A program made the translations under genes and the position numbers. DNA of 47,308 bases. Origin: Lachnospiraceae bacterium (GTDB lineage: Bacteria; Bacillota; Clostridia; Lachnospirales; Lachnospiraceae). Of this stretch, positions 39,597 through 47,308 are shown in pieces (position 1 is the stretch's first letter; every line of letters begins with the position of its first letter). The notes beneath the pieces are model-generated. The model was given only the letters and a program-made list of their open reading frames with translations. It had not been told where the DNA came from and did not search any database. The stretch spans positions 1 through 47,308 of the forward strand of contig JAILRC010000036.1 in the NCBI GenBank assembly GCA_024698485.1. Reading direction: 5' to 3'.

Positions 39597-42092
39597 CTAT
39601 GCGGTTACGATCTCACTGGCTTTCTTAAGTCCCAGCTTCTCTATGGCATCCTCTCTCATCTTGTATTTAAGGATCTTGCCTGCGGCATTCATGGGGAAGC
39701 CATCCACGAAGTCTATGTACTTGGGCACCTTATGTTTTGCCATATGCTCGGTGATGTAGGTCTTCATCTCTTCCACCGTCATGGTCTCACCCTTTTTCAG
39801 CACGATGCATGCCATGATCTCCTCGCCAAGAGCTTCGTCGGGAACTCCTATGACCTGAACATCCTGAACCTTCTCGTGGGTGTAGATGAACTCTTCTATC
39901 TCCTTGGGATAGATGTTCTCACCGCCGCGGATGATCATGTCCTTAAGACGTCCCGTGATCTTGTAAAAGCCGTCTTCTGTCTTGCAGGCAAGGTCTCCGG
40001 TGTGGAGCCAGCCATCCTTGTCTATGGCGGAAGCAGTGGCCTTGGGCATCTTGTAGTAACCCTTCATGATGTTGTAACCCCTTGCCACAAATTCACCGGT
40101 AACATTGGGTCCCACTTCCTCTCCCGTTTCGGGATCCACTATGCGGCATTCGATCTCGGGAAGATTTCTTCCCACAGTGTTCACTCTCTGCTCTATGGTG
40201 TCGGTGGTGCTGCTCATGGTGCATCCCGGAGACGCTTCCGTCTGACCGTAAACTATGGTGATCTCGGTCATATGCATCTTGTCAACCACATCCTGCATCA
40301 CAGCCACAGGGCAGGGACTTCCTGCCATTATTCCCGTACGCATATGTGAAAAATCGGTGGTCGCGAAATCCTTGTGCTGGAGCATGGCAATGAACATAGT
40401 GGGAACACCGTGGAAGGCTGTGATCTTCTCCTGATGGATGCATGCAAGCGCGGATTTGGGCGAAAAATAGGGAATGGGACACATGGTAACGCCATGGGTG
40501 ACCGAAGCCGTCATGGCCAGTACCATTCCGAAGCAATGGAACATAGGTACCTGGATCATCATCCTGTCTGCTGTTGAAAGATCCATGCGGTCTCCTATGT
40601 TCTTGCCGTTGTTTACTATATTGTAATGGGTGAGCATTACACCCTTGGGGAAGCCTGTGGTTCCGGATGTGTACTGCATGTTGGCAACATCATCCTTGTC
40701 CACGTTTGCAGCCATCCTGTACACTTCCTGAAGAGGAACGGAAGCTCCCAACGCAAGAGCATCATTCCATGTCAATGCCCCCTTCATTTTAAATCCTACC
40801 GTCACTACATTTCTCAAAAAAGGCAGCCTCTTGGCATGAAGATGCTTGCCCGGTTTACGTTCTTCCAGTTCGGGACAAAGTTCTTTAATGATGCCTTCGT
40901 AATCGGAATCTTTAAAGCCTTTGATCATAATGAGGGTGTGAGTGTCGGACTGCTTCAGAAGATACTCCGCCTCATGGATCTTATAGGCCGTGTTCATGGT
41001 CACGAGCACAGCACCGATCTTTGTCGTTGCCCAGAAGGCTATGTACCACTCGGGCACATTTGTAGCCCAGACGGCCACCTGATTGCCTTTTTTTACTCCC
41101 ATGGCTATGAGCGAACGGGCAAAATTGTCCACGTCCTCACGGAACTCGGCATAAGTCCTCTCATATTCGAGAGTTGTATATTTGAATGCCGTCTGATCCG
41201 GGAATTCATTGGCAACATCATCCAGAAGCTGCGGAAAGGTCTTGTCGATAAGAGTCTCCTTCTTCCAGAGGAACTTGCCTGTATGTCTGCTGTTGTAATA
41301 GTAGTGCTTTTCCTTTTTGGAATTTCTGATGAGACTGTCCATGCAATAGAAATAATGGGAAAATACAGTCTCCGATTCCACATCCTCTATGTAGGAAGGA
41401 TCCCATTCAAGTGAAATGAACCCGCTGTAATTCACGGAACGTGCGGCATTGATCATCTCGTTCAGAGGCAGGATGCCGTCTCCCAGAAACTCGATCTCTC
41501 CTCTCTCGTTCTGGTCCAGTACATGTGCGAGTTTCACATAGGCTCCGAGATTTGTGATGGTGGTGTCGGGATCCTCATCGGCACAGAAGTAGGTGTCATG
41601 CATGTTCCAGTCTGCTCCCAGAAAATCCGTGGCGTAATACTCCAAAAGATCTCTGAGTTTCTTTGTGGAGGAAAAAGCTCCGGTGGTTTCGATGATGATC
41701 TCTACTTCCAGCTCATGGGCATATTCAAGCGCCTTATCCAGAAATTCATGGATATTCTCATCACTGCCGTTGGCGGCATGAACCTTCACATATCTGACTC
41801 CCAGAGCTCTGGCCACTTCAAGGAGCTTTACAAAACCGTCAAAGTATTCACTGTCGGCCTTTGTGTCCGCAATATTCAGCCCGGAATCGATGGCCGCGAT
41901 CTCGATACCCTTGTCAAGAAGTGCTCTCTTGGTGACTCCCGCCGTCTCTGCCGTAAAAGGCGAAATGTTGCTCTTAAAACCCGGAGCATCTATATCATGG
42001 ATCTCTATTCCCTGAAATCCCATATCCTCAGCGAAGGAAAGGATCTCATCAAAGGAAAGATCCGTATATTTTGTAGAAAAACACAGTTTCAT
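39597..42092 (-). CDS. Fusion of a xylose-isomerase-like TIM barrel and an acyl-CoA synthetase
   Basis: An 831-residue two-enzyme protein. Residues 1 to about 268 form a sugar-phosphate isomerase/AP-endonuclease-2-type TIM barrel with a full metal site by eye (Glu in EIIIETTGAF, Asp/His in GADWNMHD, His in KLAHVLDQ, Glu in GFISLEWDP). Residues from about 285 form an adenylate-forming enzyme with P-loop YTSGTTGFPKG, YGQTEASPG, the Asp in DGWLHTGD, GRLKDMIIRGGENIYP and the late Lys in NAAGKILKYK, close to medium/long-chain acyl-CoA synthetases. GGAGG supports the ATG at 42092. It follows a LeuA-like gene by 19 nt under a T-box. The substrate is unknown. Confidence 0.88.
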   Translation of the reverse strand: MKLCFSTKYTDLSFDEILSFAEDMGFQGIEIHDIDAPGFKSNISPFTAETAGVTKRALLDKGIEIAAIDSGLNIADTKADSEYFDGFVKLLEVARALGVRYVKVHAANGSDENIHEFLDKALEYAHELEVEIIIETTGAFSSTKKLRDLLEYYATDFLGADWNMHDTYFCADEDPDTTITNLGAYVKLAHVLDQNERGEIEFLGDGILPLNEMINAARSVNYSGFISLEWDPSYIEDVESETVFSHYFYCMDSLIRNSKKEKHYYYNSRHTGKFLWKKETLIDKTFPQLLDDVANEFPDQTAFKYTTLEYERTYAEFREDVDNFARSLIAMGVKKGNQVAVWATNVPEWYIAFWATTKIGAVLVTMNTAYKIHEAEYLLKQSDTHTLIMIKGFKDSDYEGIIKELCPELEERKPGKHLHAKRLPFLRNVVTVGFKMKGALTWNDALALGASVPLQEVYRMAANVDKDDVANMQYTSGTTGFPKGVMLTHYNIVNNGKNIGDRMDLSTADRMMIQVPMFHCFGMVLAMTASVTHGVTMCPIPYFSPKSALACIHQEKITAFHGVPTMFIAMLQHKDFATTDFSHMRTGIMAGSPCPVAVMQDVVDKMHMTEITIVYGQTEASPGCTMSSTTDTIEQRVNTVGRNLPEIECRIVDPETGEEVGPNVTGEFVARGYNIMKGYYKMPKATASAIDKDGWLHTGDLACKTEDGFYKITGRLKDMIIRGGENIYPKEIEEFIYTHEKVQDVQVIGVPDEALGEEIMACIVLKKGETMTVEEMKTYITEHMAKHKVPKYIDFVDGFPMNAAGKILKYKMREDAIEKLGLKKASEIVTA

Positions 42093-42111
42093 TTGATCTT
42101 CCTCCTTTGAC

Positions 42112-43512
42112 CTATTCTTCGGTATAAACGATCTTGTTGATGGCATTTATGTAAGCTCTTACGGAAGCTCCGATAATGTCGGTGGATATACCGGTTCCCG
42201 AATAGAGACTGCCGTTCACTCTGAGTTTTACAACCGCCTGCCCCATAGCTTCACGGCCTTCGGTAACAGACTGGATCTGGAAATCATCCAGTTCATAATG
42301 ATGTCCCAGGATCTGCTCGATAGCCTTAAAAGAAGCATCAATGGGACCGTCGCCCACGGATATGCCGGAAAGAACCTCTCCGTTCTTAATGAGTTTGATG
42401 TTTGCGCTGGCTGAAATGATGTTTCCCGAATTGATGACGTAATTGTCAAGTTTATAGGTGGGAGGGACCTGAAGAGCTGAGCTGGCGATGATTGCCTCCA
42501 GTTCACGGCTGGAAACCTTGTCCTTCTTTTTTGCTACACGTTGGAAAGCCTCATAAACATTGGCCGCATCCTCTTCCGAAAGTTCGTAACCGATCTTCGC
42601 GCAGGCATCGGTGATGATATTGATGTCATCATTTGCGTCGAAGGAAGTCTGATCTCCCAAAGTGCTGTAAACCGGGACGTTTGCATCATCCGAATGACCG
42701 ATCATCCTCTGCATCTGTCCCACACTTCTCTGCAATTCGGTCTTGACGATGCCTATCTCCGCGTCAAGAGCCTCTCCTCTCTTGTCAAAAAGCTTTACAA
42801 TGCTGGTAACTGCAGGGAAACCTCCTCCGGTAACCGTGGTCTTGAATCCCGTGGCACCGCCCATTGCTGCGGCATTTGCACACGCAGTGGCCATATCCAG
42901 TTCATTGGAAAGTTCTACGGAAAGCTCTTTCTCCTTGAGTGATGGGATCTTTTCAAAAAGATCCGCAATAAATCTTTGCATCTCGTCCGGTAGCATGATA
43001 CCCGCGGTATCGCAGACAGTGATCCTTGACGCTCCTGCCTCAATGGCTGTCTCAATGGCGGAGCATACGAAGGGGAATTCACCTCTGGATGCATCGAGAG
43101 CGGAAAACTCCACATTTTTGCAAAGGGCCGCTGCTTCCGTCACCAGTTCTTTTATCATGTCCAGAACCTGAGGTCCTTTTTTTCTGCAAACATATTCCAT
43201 CTGAACGGCAGAAACGGGAACTGCTACCACCAGTGAAGGTCTCTTAGCCTTTGCAATGCAATCCCAGGCTCTTGTCACTCCCTTTTTCGTAAAACCTACG
43301 GGAATGGAGACTCCGCTGTTTTTAACGGTCTGGGCAACGGTCTTCACCAAAAGTTCCTGTCCCTTGGAATCTCCCAACTCCGGCAGTTCGATGCAGGTGT
43401 AGTTCACCCTGTCCATGATCTTTGCGATCTCCACCTTTTCTTTGAAAGAAAGCGAACTGTTGTTCTTTTCGCATTCTCTGATGGTAATGTCTGTAAAACC
43501 TATCTTTTTCAT
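42112..43512 (-). CDS. LeuA-like (2-isopropylmalate synthase family) protein with altered metal site
   Basis: A 466-residue protein of the LeuA/HMGL family with a TIM barrel (1 to about 270) and a C-terminal LeuA regulatory domain (about 370-466, GDGPIDASFKAIEQIL...GTGISTDIIGASVRAYINAINKI). The N-terminal metal/substrate motif reads FTDITIRECE instead of DTTLRDGEQ, with Asp8 and Arg12 kept. The HxHND metal ligands are replaced: residues 200-204 read E-L-S-N-E. The usual GxGERAGN loop reads TGGGFPAVTS. EFSALDASR and CDTAGIMLPDE remain. It should therefore not be a standard Zn-dependent synthase. It is the first gene of a T-box operon, with AGGAAAGGAAGAG before the ATG. Confidence 0.88.
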   Translation of the reverse strand: MKKIGFTDITIRECEKNNSSLSFKEKVEIAKIMDRVNYTCIELPELGDSKGQELLVKTVAQTVKNSGVSIPVGFTKKGVTRAWDCIAKAKRPSLVVAVPVSAVQMEYVCRKKGPQVLDMIKELVTEAAALCKNVEFSALDASRGEFPFVCSAIETAIEAGASRITVCDTAGIMLPDEMQRFIADLFEKIPSLKEKELSVELSNELDMATACANAAAMGGATGFKTTVTGGGFPAVTSIVKLFDKRGEALDAEIGIVKTELQRSVGQMQRMIGHSDDANVPVYSTLGDQTSFDANDDINIITDACAKIGYELSEEDAANVYEAFQRVAKKKDKVSSRELEAIIASSALQVPPTYKLDNYVINSGNIISASANIKLIKNGEVLSGISVGDGPIDASFKAIEQILGHHYELDDFQIQSVTEGREAMGQAVVKLRVNGSLYSGTGISTDIIGASVRAYINAINKIVYTEE

Positions 43513-43561
43513 ACTCTCTTCCTTTCCTGCTCTTATCTTTGGTCCTGTGCCTCCGGAAAAA

Positions 43562-43595
43562 CAAAAAAACCCGGAAGCGTTTTAGCGCCTCCGGG
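43562..43595 (-). terminator. T-box-controlled terminator
   Basis: Ten-base stem with a 6-nt loop and T(7) on the minus strand, 50 nt before the LeuA-like start codon. Confidence 0.9.
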
Positions 43596-43846
43596 ACGAT
43601 AAATTCAATTTACCGCGGTACCACCCGTGCAATTCAGGTCGTAAGACCTGCTCTCATCGGACTCCTATAAGTCCTAAACCATGGTAACGGGGTTAGCCGT
43701 AGTTCCTTATAAAACACGTGGTTTTTGGGGAACTCCGCTCCGGCAGGAGACAGCTTTGAATTACGTTATCCGCTCGCACCTTCCGCGGACTCTCTGAAAA
43801 CCGACCCATTCAAGCTTAATGCCTTCATCGCGTTTCTTTGATGATG
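43562..43846 (-). promoter_or_regulatory. T-box leader, probably leucine-specific
   Basis: The antiterminator bulge GGGTGGTACCGCGG (43626-43613) is the hallmark T-box sequence. An intrinsic terminator CCCGGAGGCG/CGCTTCCGGG plus T(7) ends it (43595-43562). Stem I is visible upstream: helix TTGAAT/ATTCAA, then an internal loop with GTCTCC and a GGCA/TGCC base. In the known layout the specifier sits one base before the lower helix, which gives CTC, a leucine codon. AGAGAG and GGTGCGAG of the distal Stem I are present. Uncharged tRNA-Leu(GAG) should allow transcription of the LeuA-like operon. Confidence 0.85.
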
Positions 43847-43852
43847 CAATGC

Positions 43853-43881
43853 ATTATAGTCCAATGCAGTGAAAAAGTCAA
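43853..43881 (-). promoter_or_regulatory. Promoter of the T-box operon
   Basis: TTGACT (43881-43876), a 17-bp spacer and a perfect TATAAT (43858-43853) on the minus strand; RNA start expected near 43846. Confidence 0.85.
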
Positions 43882-43890
43882 ATATATTTT

Positions 43891-45267
43891 TTATAAGGAT
43901 TCAGTATGAAATGCTTTTTCGTAATGTCGTTTTGCTTTTCTAAGGCACATGTAGTAAGCAGGGATCAGGAAAACATCTGCTGCCAGCCATGCCATAGGGT
44001 TTGCTATGCATATGCTTAAGAAACCGATAACACCCGGAAGAAGAATTCCGATGAAGCAACGGGCGATCATCTCCAATATGCCTGCACAGATGGCAAGTGT
44101 GGAATAGCCCATGCCCTGGATGGTGTAACGGAATGTGAGGACAATGGTGAGGAGGCAGAAGCCCAGACCGTTGATCCTGATGCACTGCATTGCGTAGTCC
44201 ATGGCTTCCACTTCCGTAGCGTCCATGAAAAGAAGTGCGATGAAGCGTCCGAAGAACCAGACTACGCCAAGGACAAAGACTGAAATTCCAAAACCAAAGA
44301 ATGTTGCCTGCCAAAGTCCTTTATTGACTCTCTCAAGTTTGCCCGCACCGATGTTCTGTCCCGCAAAGGTCGCCATTGCAGCTCCCAGTGCTTCAAGAGG
44401 ACAGGTCACAAGGCTGTAGATCTTTCCCGAAGTGGTAACGCCCGCAACCGTGATGGTTCCGAAGCCGTTTACCGCGGCCTGGATGACGATTGTTCCGATG
44501 GCGGTGATACCGTACTGTATGCCCATGGGGATGCCCACGGAAAGAAGTCTGAAGAGGATGAAGCCGTTAACCTTAAAGTCCTTCTTCCTAAGTTTCAGAA
44601 TGTCGTATTTTCTCGTCATGTAAACCAGACATGCAAGTCCCGACACTGCCTGAGCAATGACTGTTGCAAGTCCCGCACCGTCGGATGACATCTTGAAGCC
44701 CACGATGAAGAGGAAGTCAAGAGCAATGTTTAAGACCGATGACAGGAACAAAAAGTAAAGAGGCGATCTTGAGTCTCCGATGGAACGCAAAAAGCCTGAA
44801 GTCAGATTGTACAAAAAAGTAAAGGGAATGCCCGCAAAGATCAGCACCAGATACTTGTATGCATATTCATAGCTTTCGGGAGTGGTGTCCATTGCCTGCA
44901 GCATGTTGTCGCATAAAACCACGGTAATAGCAGTTAAGATAACGGACATGATGGCAGAAAGCAGCGTAGCACCTGCCACAAAGCGTTTCAACATGTCCAT
45001 GTTCTTTGCGCCGAAGCTCTGAGCCACAGGAATGGCGAAGCCTGAGCATATGCCGTTAACGGTTCCTATAACAAGGAACATGAGGGATCCTGTGGAGCCA
45101 ACGCCCGCAAGGGCATTGATGCCAAGATACTTTCCTACGATGGCAGTATCCACCATGTTGTAAAACTGCTGGAAAAGCATTCCGAAAAAGATCGGCATCG
45201 TAAAACTCACAATAGCGGGAAGGACTTTTCCTTCGGTCAGCATATTTCTTTTATCATCTTTGCTCAT
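43891..45267 (-). CDS. MATE-family efflux protein
   Basis: A 458-residue, 12-TM exporter of the MATE family (drug/organic cation exchange for Na+ or H+). The family start TEGKVLPAIVSFTMPIFFGMLFQQFYNMVDTAIVGKYLG is unmistakable. The repeat of the fold is seen in the second half (VTTSGKIYSLVTCPLEALGAAMATFAGQNIGAGKLERV). It resembles the DinF/NorM-like group widespread in clostridia. The ATG at 45267 follows AGAGGTG. No terminator separates its 3' end from the T-box promoter 10 bp away. Substrate unknown. Confidence 0.94.
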   Translation of the reverse strand: MSKDDKRNMLTEGKVLPAIVSFTMPIFFGMLFQQFYNMVDTAIVGKYLGINALAGVGSTGSLMFLVIGTVNGICSGFAIPVAQSFGAKNMDMLKRFVAGATLLSAIMSVILTAITVVLCDNMLQAMDTTPESYEYAYKYLVLIFAGIPFTFLYNLTSGFLRSIGDSRSPLYFLFLSSVLNIALDFLFIVGFKMSSDGAGLATVIAQAVSGLACLVYMTRKYDILKLRKKDFKVNGFILFRLLSVGIPMGIQYGITAIGTIVIQAAVNGFGTITVAGVTTSGKIYSLVTCPLEALGAAMATFAGQNIGAGKLERVNKGLWQATFFGFGISVFVLGVVWFFGRFIALLFMDATEVEAMDYAMQCIRINGLGFCLLTIVLTFRYTIQGMGYSTLAICAGILEMIARCFIGILLPGVIGFLSICIANPMAWLAADVFLIPAYYMCLRKAKRHYEKAFHTESL

Positions 45268-45276
45268 ATGCACCTC

Positions 45277-45304
45277 TTGACAAAATAAAGAATCGAATTA
45301 TCAT
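45277..45304 (+). promoter_or_regulatory. Promoter of the Sfp-type gene, leaderless configuration
   Basis: A perfect TTGACA (45277-45282), a 16-bp spacer and TATCAT (45299-45304). The 7 bases TAATAAT then lead to the ATG at 45312, and no ribosome site is present. Confidence 0.75.
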
Positions 45305-45311
45305 TAATAAT

Positions 45312-45938
45312 ATGAATACCTTATATGTTTTAAATATCGAACAATTTAATAACACTGACATATACATGGAAACCCTCAAACATATTTCCGAAGAACGCCG
45401 TAATAAGGTCGATGCCATTAAGCATCCCCTTGGGAAATACCGTTCCATCGGTGCCGGGTACCTCATTGCGCTTGGGCTCAGGGAAGCAGGGCTGGATCCC
45501 TTCACCGAGAGGATCTCCCTTTCCTCAAAAGGAAAGCCCTTTCTTCCGGACCATCCCGATGTCCATTTCAATCTTTCCCACAGCGGCAACTATGTTGTCT
45601 GCGCTTTTGCAGACAAGACCGTGGGGATCGACATCGAGGAGATCCGTCCCGTGAAGCCCTCTCTCATCAAATTCTCCCTTTCCAAACATGAAATGGCAGA
45701 ATATGAAGCAACTCCCGATGAATTCAGAGAGCAGAAGTTTTACGAGATGTGGACTTCCAAGGAAGCATTTCTGAAGCACATCGCCAAGGGATTGTCCGTT
45801 CGTCCCGCAGACATAGGGACCATATATAAAGACAAGATCGGTCAGCTGAATTTCCATGTATGGCACGACATTCCGGGCTATATCATCACTCTTTGTTCTT
45901 CTCTCGAGAAACCCGAACTGACCGAAGTGCGATTATAA
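45312..45938 (+). CDS. 4'-phosphopantetheinyl transferase, Sfp type
   Basis: Attaches the phosphopantetheine arm of CoA to carrier proteins. The 208-residue length fits the Sfp group (about 220) rather than AcpS (about 120). Visible motifs: HFNLSHSGNYVVCAFAD, the Mg2+ site VGIDIEEIRP and FYEMWTSKEAFLKHIAKGL. The first 70 residues form the pseudo-symmetric first half (RRNKVDAIKHPLGKYRSIGAGYLI). Sfp-type enzymes serve peptide or polyketide synthetases, but none is encoded in this window. Divergent from the MATE gene, with a probable leaderless start at 45312. Confidence 0.93.
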   Translation: MNTLYVLNIEQFNNTDIYMETLKHISEERRNKVDAIKHPLGKYRSIGAGYLIALGLREAGLDPFTERISLSSKGKPFLPDHPDVHFNLSHSGNYVVCAFADKTVGIDIEEIRPVKPSLIKFSLSKHEMAEYEATPDEFREQKFYEMWTSKEAFLKHIAKGLSVRPADIGTIYKDKIGQLNFHVWHDIPGYIITLCSSLEKPELTEVRL

Positions 45939-45974
45939 CACATATTGTCTCATAGTTACTACAACAAAAGTTTA

Positions 45975-46006
45975 CAAAAAAAAGAGCCTTTAGGGGCTCT
46001 TTTTTA
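45975..46006. terminator. Bidirectional terminator between the Sfp-type gene and the chemotaxis receptor
   Basis: AAGAGCC and GGGCTCTT with a short loop (45983-46001), A-run before and T-run after. Confidence 0.88.
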
Positions 46007-46013
46007 GTTGTTA

Positions 46014-47308
46014 TTAAAACTTGAACTTCTGTGCCTCATTGTTGAGTTCTGCAGCAAGTGCAGCAAGTTCCTGAGATACACCTGTTATGTTATCGATGGA
46101 ATCGGAGTTGCTTTCAACAGCAGCCATTACTTCTTCTGCAGCAGCCGCATTGTCCTGAGCCTTTGCGGAAAGTTCACCGATCATGTTCTTAAGGGAATCA
46201 CGGCTTCCTTCCATCTGCTTACTTGAAGTTGAAAGTCTGTCAACGTTTTCGTTGATGTCGCCGATGGAAGTCTCGATCTCGGTGAATTTGTCCTTTGTGA
46301 AGCTTACAGACTGCTCCTGTGCCTGGAAGGAAGCTTCCATGCTTACCATGTTGTTTACTGCATCCTGAGTGGTGACAAGGAGTTCTTCAATGATGGAAGA
46401 AATCTCACTGGTGAGTCTGTTGGTCTCTTCTGCAAGGGATCCGATCTCTCCGGCAACAACCGAGAAGCCTCTTCCTGCCTCTCCTGCTCTTGCAGCCTCG
46501 ATGGATGCGTTAAGGGAAAGGAGGTTGGTCTGACTTGCTATGTCATTGATGGCCTTACTTGCTTCCTCGATCTTTCTAACCTGATCATTGTTCTGTGAAA
46601 GTGCATTCTTAACAAGTACAACAGCCTTATTTGTTTCGGCGGTCTTACTGATGAGTTCGTTGATAACTTTGATACCTTCATCCTTAACATCTTTGATCAT
46701 AACAGATGTTTCATGAAGAGCTGCTGTGTCATCAATGGTGGTATTGATCCTGTCGGACATAGCTTCCACGATGTCGGAACCTCTTGAAGTCTCATTTGCC
46801 TGCTCCGTGGCAACCTTGCTGACCTTTTCCATAGCCTTGTTGATCTCGGCTGAACTTTCATTAACGGATACTGTCTTCTCAGCCAGCTGTTCCGAACTGC
46901 CCTGAAGAGCATTTGATGACATGGCGATCTTTTTTGCCATACCGATAAGGTTTTCGTGCATGGCGGTCAAACATCTTGCCATACTTCCGATCTCATCGTC
47001 TCTTCCCAGGAGTTTTTCCACGTTCTTGTAATTCTCATCTGTTGCAAGGTCATATCCTGCAATGTTTGAAATTTCAACATCACATGCTTTAATGGGATCG
47101 ATGATACTCTTTTTGATATAGATGCAAACCAGGGTTATTGAAACAGCGATCGCAAAAACACTGAGTACAACGACCATGACTTTGGCATTCCCAAGTCTTG
47201 CGCTTGCTTCGACTTGTGTGATCTGGCCTGCTTTTGCCACGTGTCGTTTCATGAGCATTACTGCCACAAAATCCACAAAAGAAAATCCTGCCGCAAGGCA
47301 GATTAGCA
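46014..47308 (-). CDS. Methyl-accepting chemotaxis protein, N-terminus beyond the window
   Basis: The frame stays open to the right edge, so the sensor part is missing. The visible part begins in a hydrophobic stretch ([19 protein letters not shown]), then a TM segment ([25 protein letters not shown]), a HAMP domain and the long coiled-coil signalling domain with the hairpin tip [40 protein letters not shown] that binds CheA/CheW. The GTG at 47276 is a possible internal start but would split the first hydrophobic segment. It implies flagellar or other taxis. No che genes are nearby. Confidence 0.93.
   Translation of the reverse strand, partial: LICLAAGFSFVDFVAVMLMKRHVAKAGQITQVEASARLGNAKVMVVVLSVFAIAVSITLVCIYIKKSIIDPIKACDVEISNIAGYDLATDENYKNVEKLLGRDDEIGSMARCLTAMHENLIGMAKKIAMSSNALQGSSEQLAEKTVSVNESSAEINKAMEKVSKVATEQANETSRGSDIVEAMSDRINTTIDDTAALHETSVMIKDVKDEGIKVINELISKTAETNKAVVLVKNALSQNNDQVRKIEEASKAINDIASQTNLLSLNASIEAARAGEAGRGFSVVAGEIGSLAEETNRLTSEISSIIEELLVTTQDAVNNMVSMEASFQAQEQSVSFTKDKFTEIETSIGDINENVDRLSTSSKQMEGSRDSLKNMIGELSAKAQDNAAAAEEVMAAVESNSDSIDNITGVSQELAALAAELNNEAQKFKF

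Overview
The window looks like a chromosomal segment of a low-to-moderate-GC Gram-positive anaerobe, most likely a motile member of the Lachnospiraceae (Clostridia). The reasons are strong GGAGG ribosome sites, a T-box leader, a DUF5688-type protein, an NAD-dependent DNA ligase with the YEQ/EIMSN-type N-terminus that I associate with this family, a Glu-111 (acetyl-type) MetA, and many c-di-GMP and hybrid-kinase proteins. The genus cannot be fixed from the sequence. No prophage, CRISPR array or intact insertion sequence was seen.

Layout. 1-1.8 kb: the end of ffh, a PD-(D/E)XK-like orphan, and a gene-free stretch with 9-bp and 74-bp tandem repeats. 1.8-7 kb (minus): a competence operon comEA - response regulator - histidine kinase - comEC. 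7-10 kb (plus): an acyltransferase, rpsT and hisS. 10-18 kb (minus): a cytosolic hybrid kinase, asd, then a run lyase/hydrolase-like gene - argF - small membrane protein - coaX - dusB. 18-23.1 kb: a PilZ protein, a heterodimeric ABC exporter whose degenerate half is split in two genes, and psuG. 23.3-33 kb (minus): rluF - ligA - metA - cysteine desulfurase - ilvN, then an EAL phosphodiesterase - tRNA-Leu - hybrid kinase unit. 33-38 kb: tRNA-Arg, a DUF5688 gene, a GGDEF-EAL protein, a lysoplasmalogenase, tRNA-Ser and holA. 37.9-38.7 kb: structured repeats around a remnant resembling a nuclease/transposase tail. 38.7-43.9 kb: a FliD-like protein and a leucine-type T-box operon encoding a LeuA-like protein with an altered metal site and a TIM-barrel/acyl-CoA-synthetase fusion. 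43.9-47.3 kb: a MATE exporter, an Sfp-type transferase and a chemotaxis receptor cut by the window edge.

How the genes fit together. Housekeeping functions (translation, DNA replication and repair, Met/Arg/branched-chain amino acid and cofactor synthesis) are mixed with signalling genes. c-di-GMP appears as a turnover and binding theme: PilZ (17.99 kb), EAL (25.7 kb), GGDEF-EAL (34.1 kb).

Most notable. (1) The T-box operon at 39.6-43.86 kb, whose two proteins do not fit a standard leucine pathway. (2) Four operon-leading genes (ABC permease, rluF, holA, sfp-like) whose predicted -10 box lies 7-8 nt before the start codon with no ribosome site, as expected for leaderless mRNAs. (3) A two-component system inside the com operon. 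(4) A split ABC exporter half. (5) Structured intergenic elements at 23.15-23.26 kb and 37.9-38.6 kb. All functional calls rest on motif recognition by eye; no database search was run.
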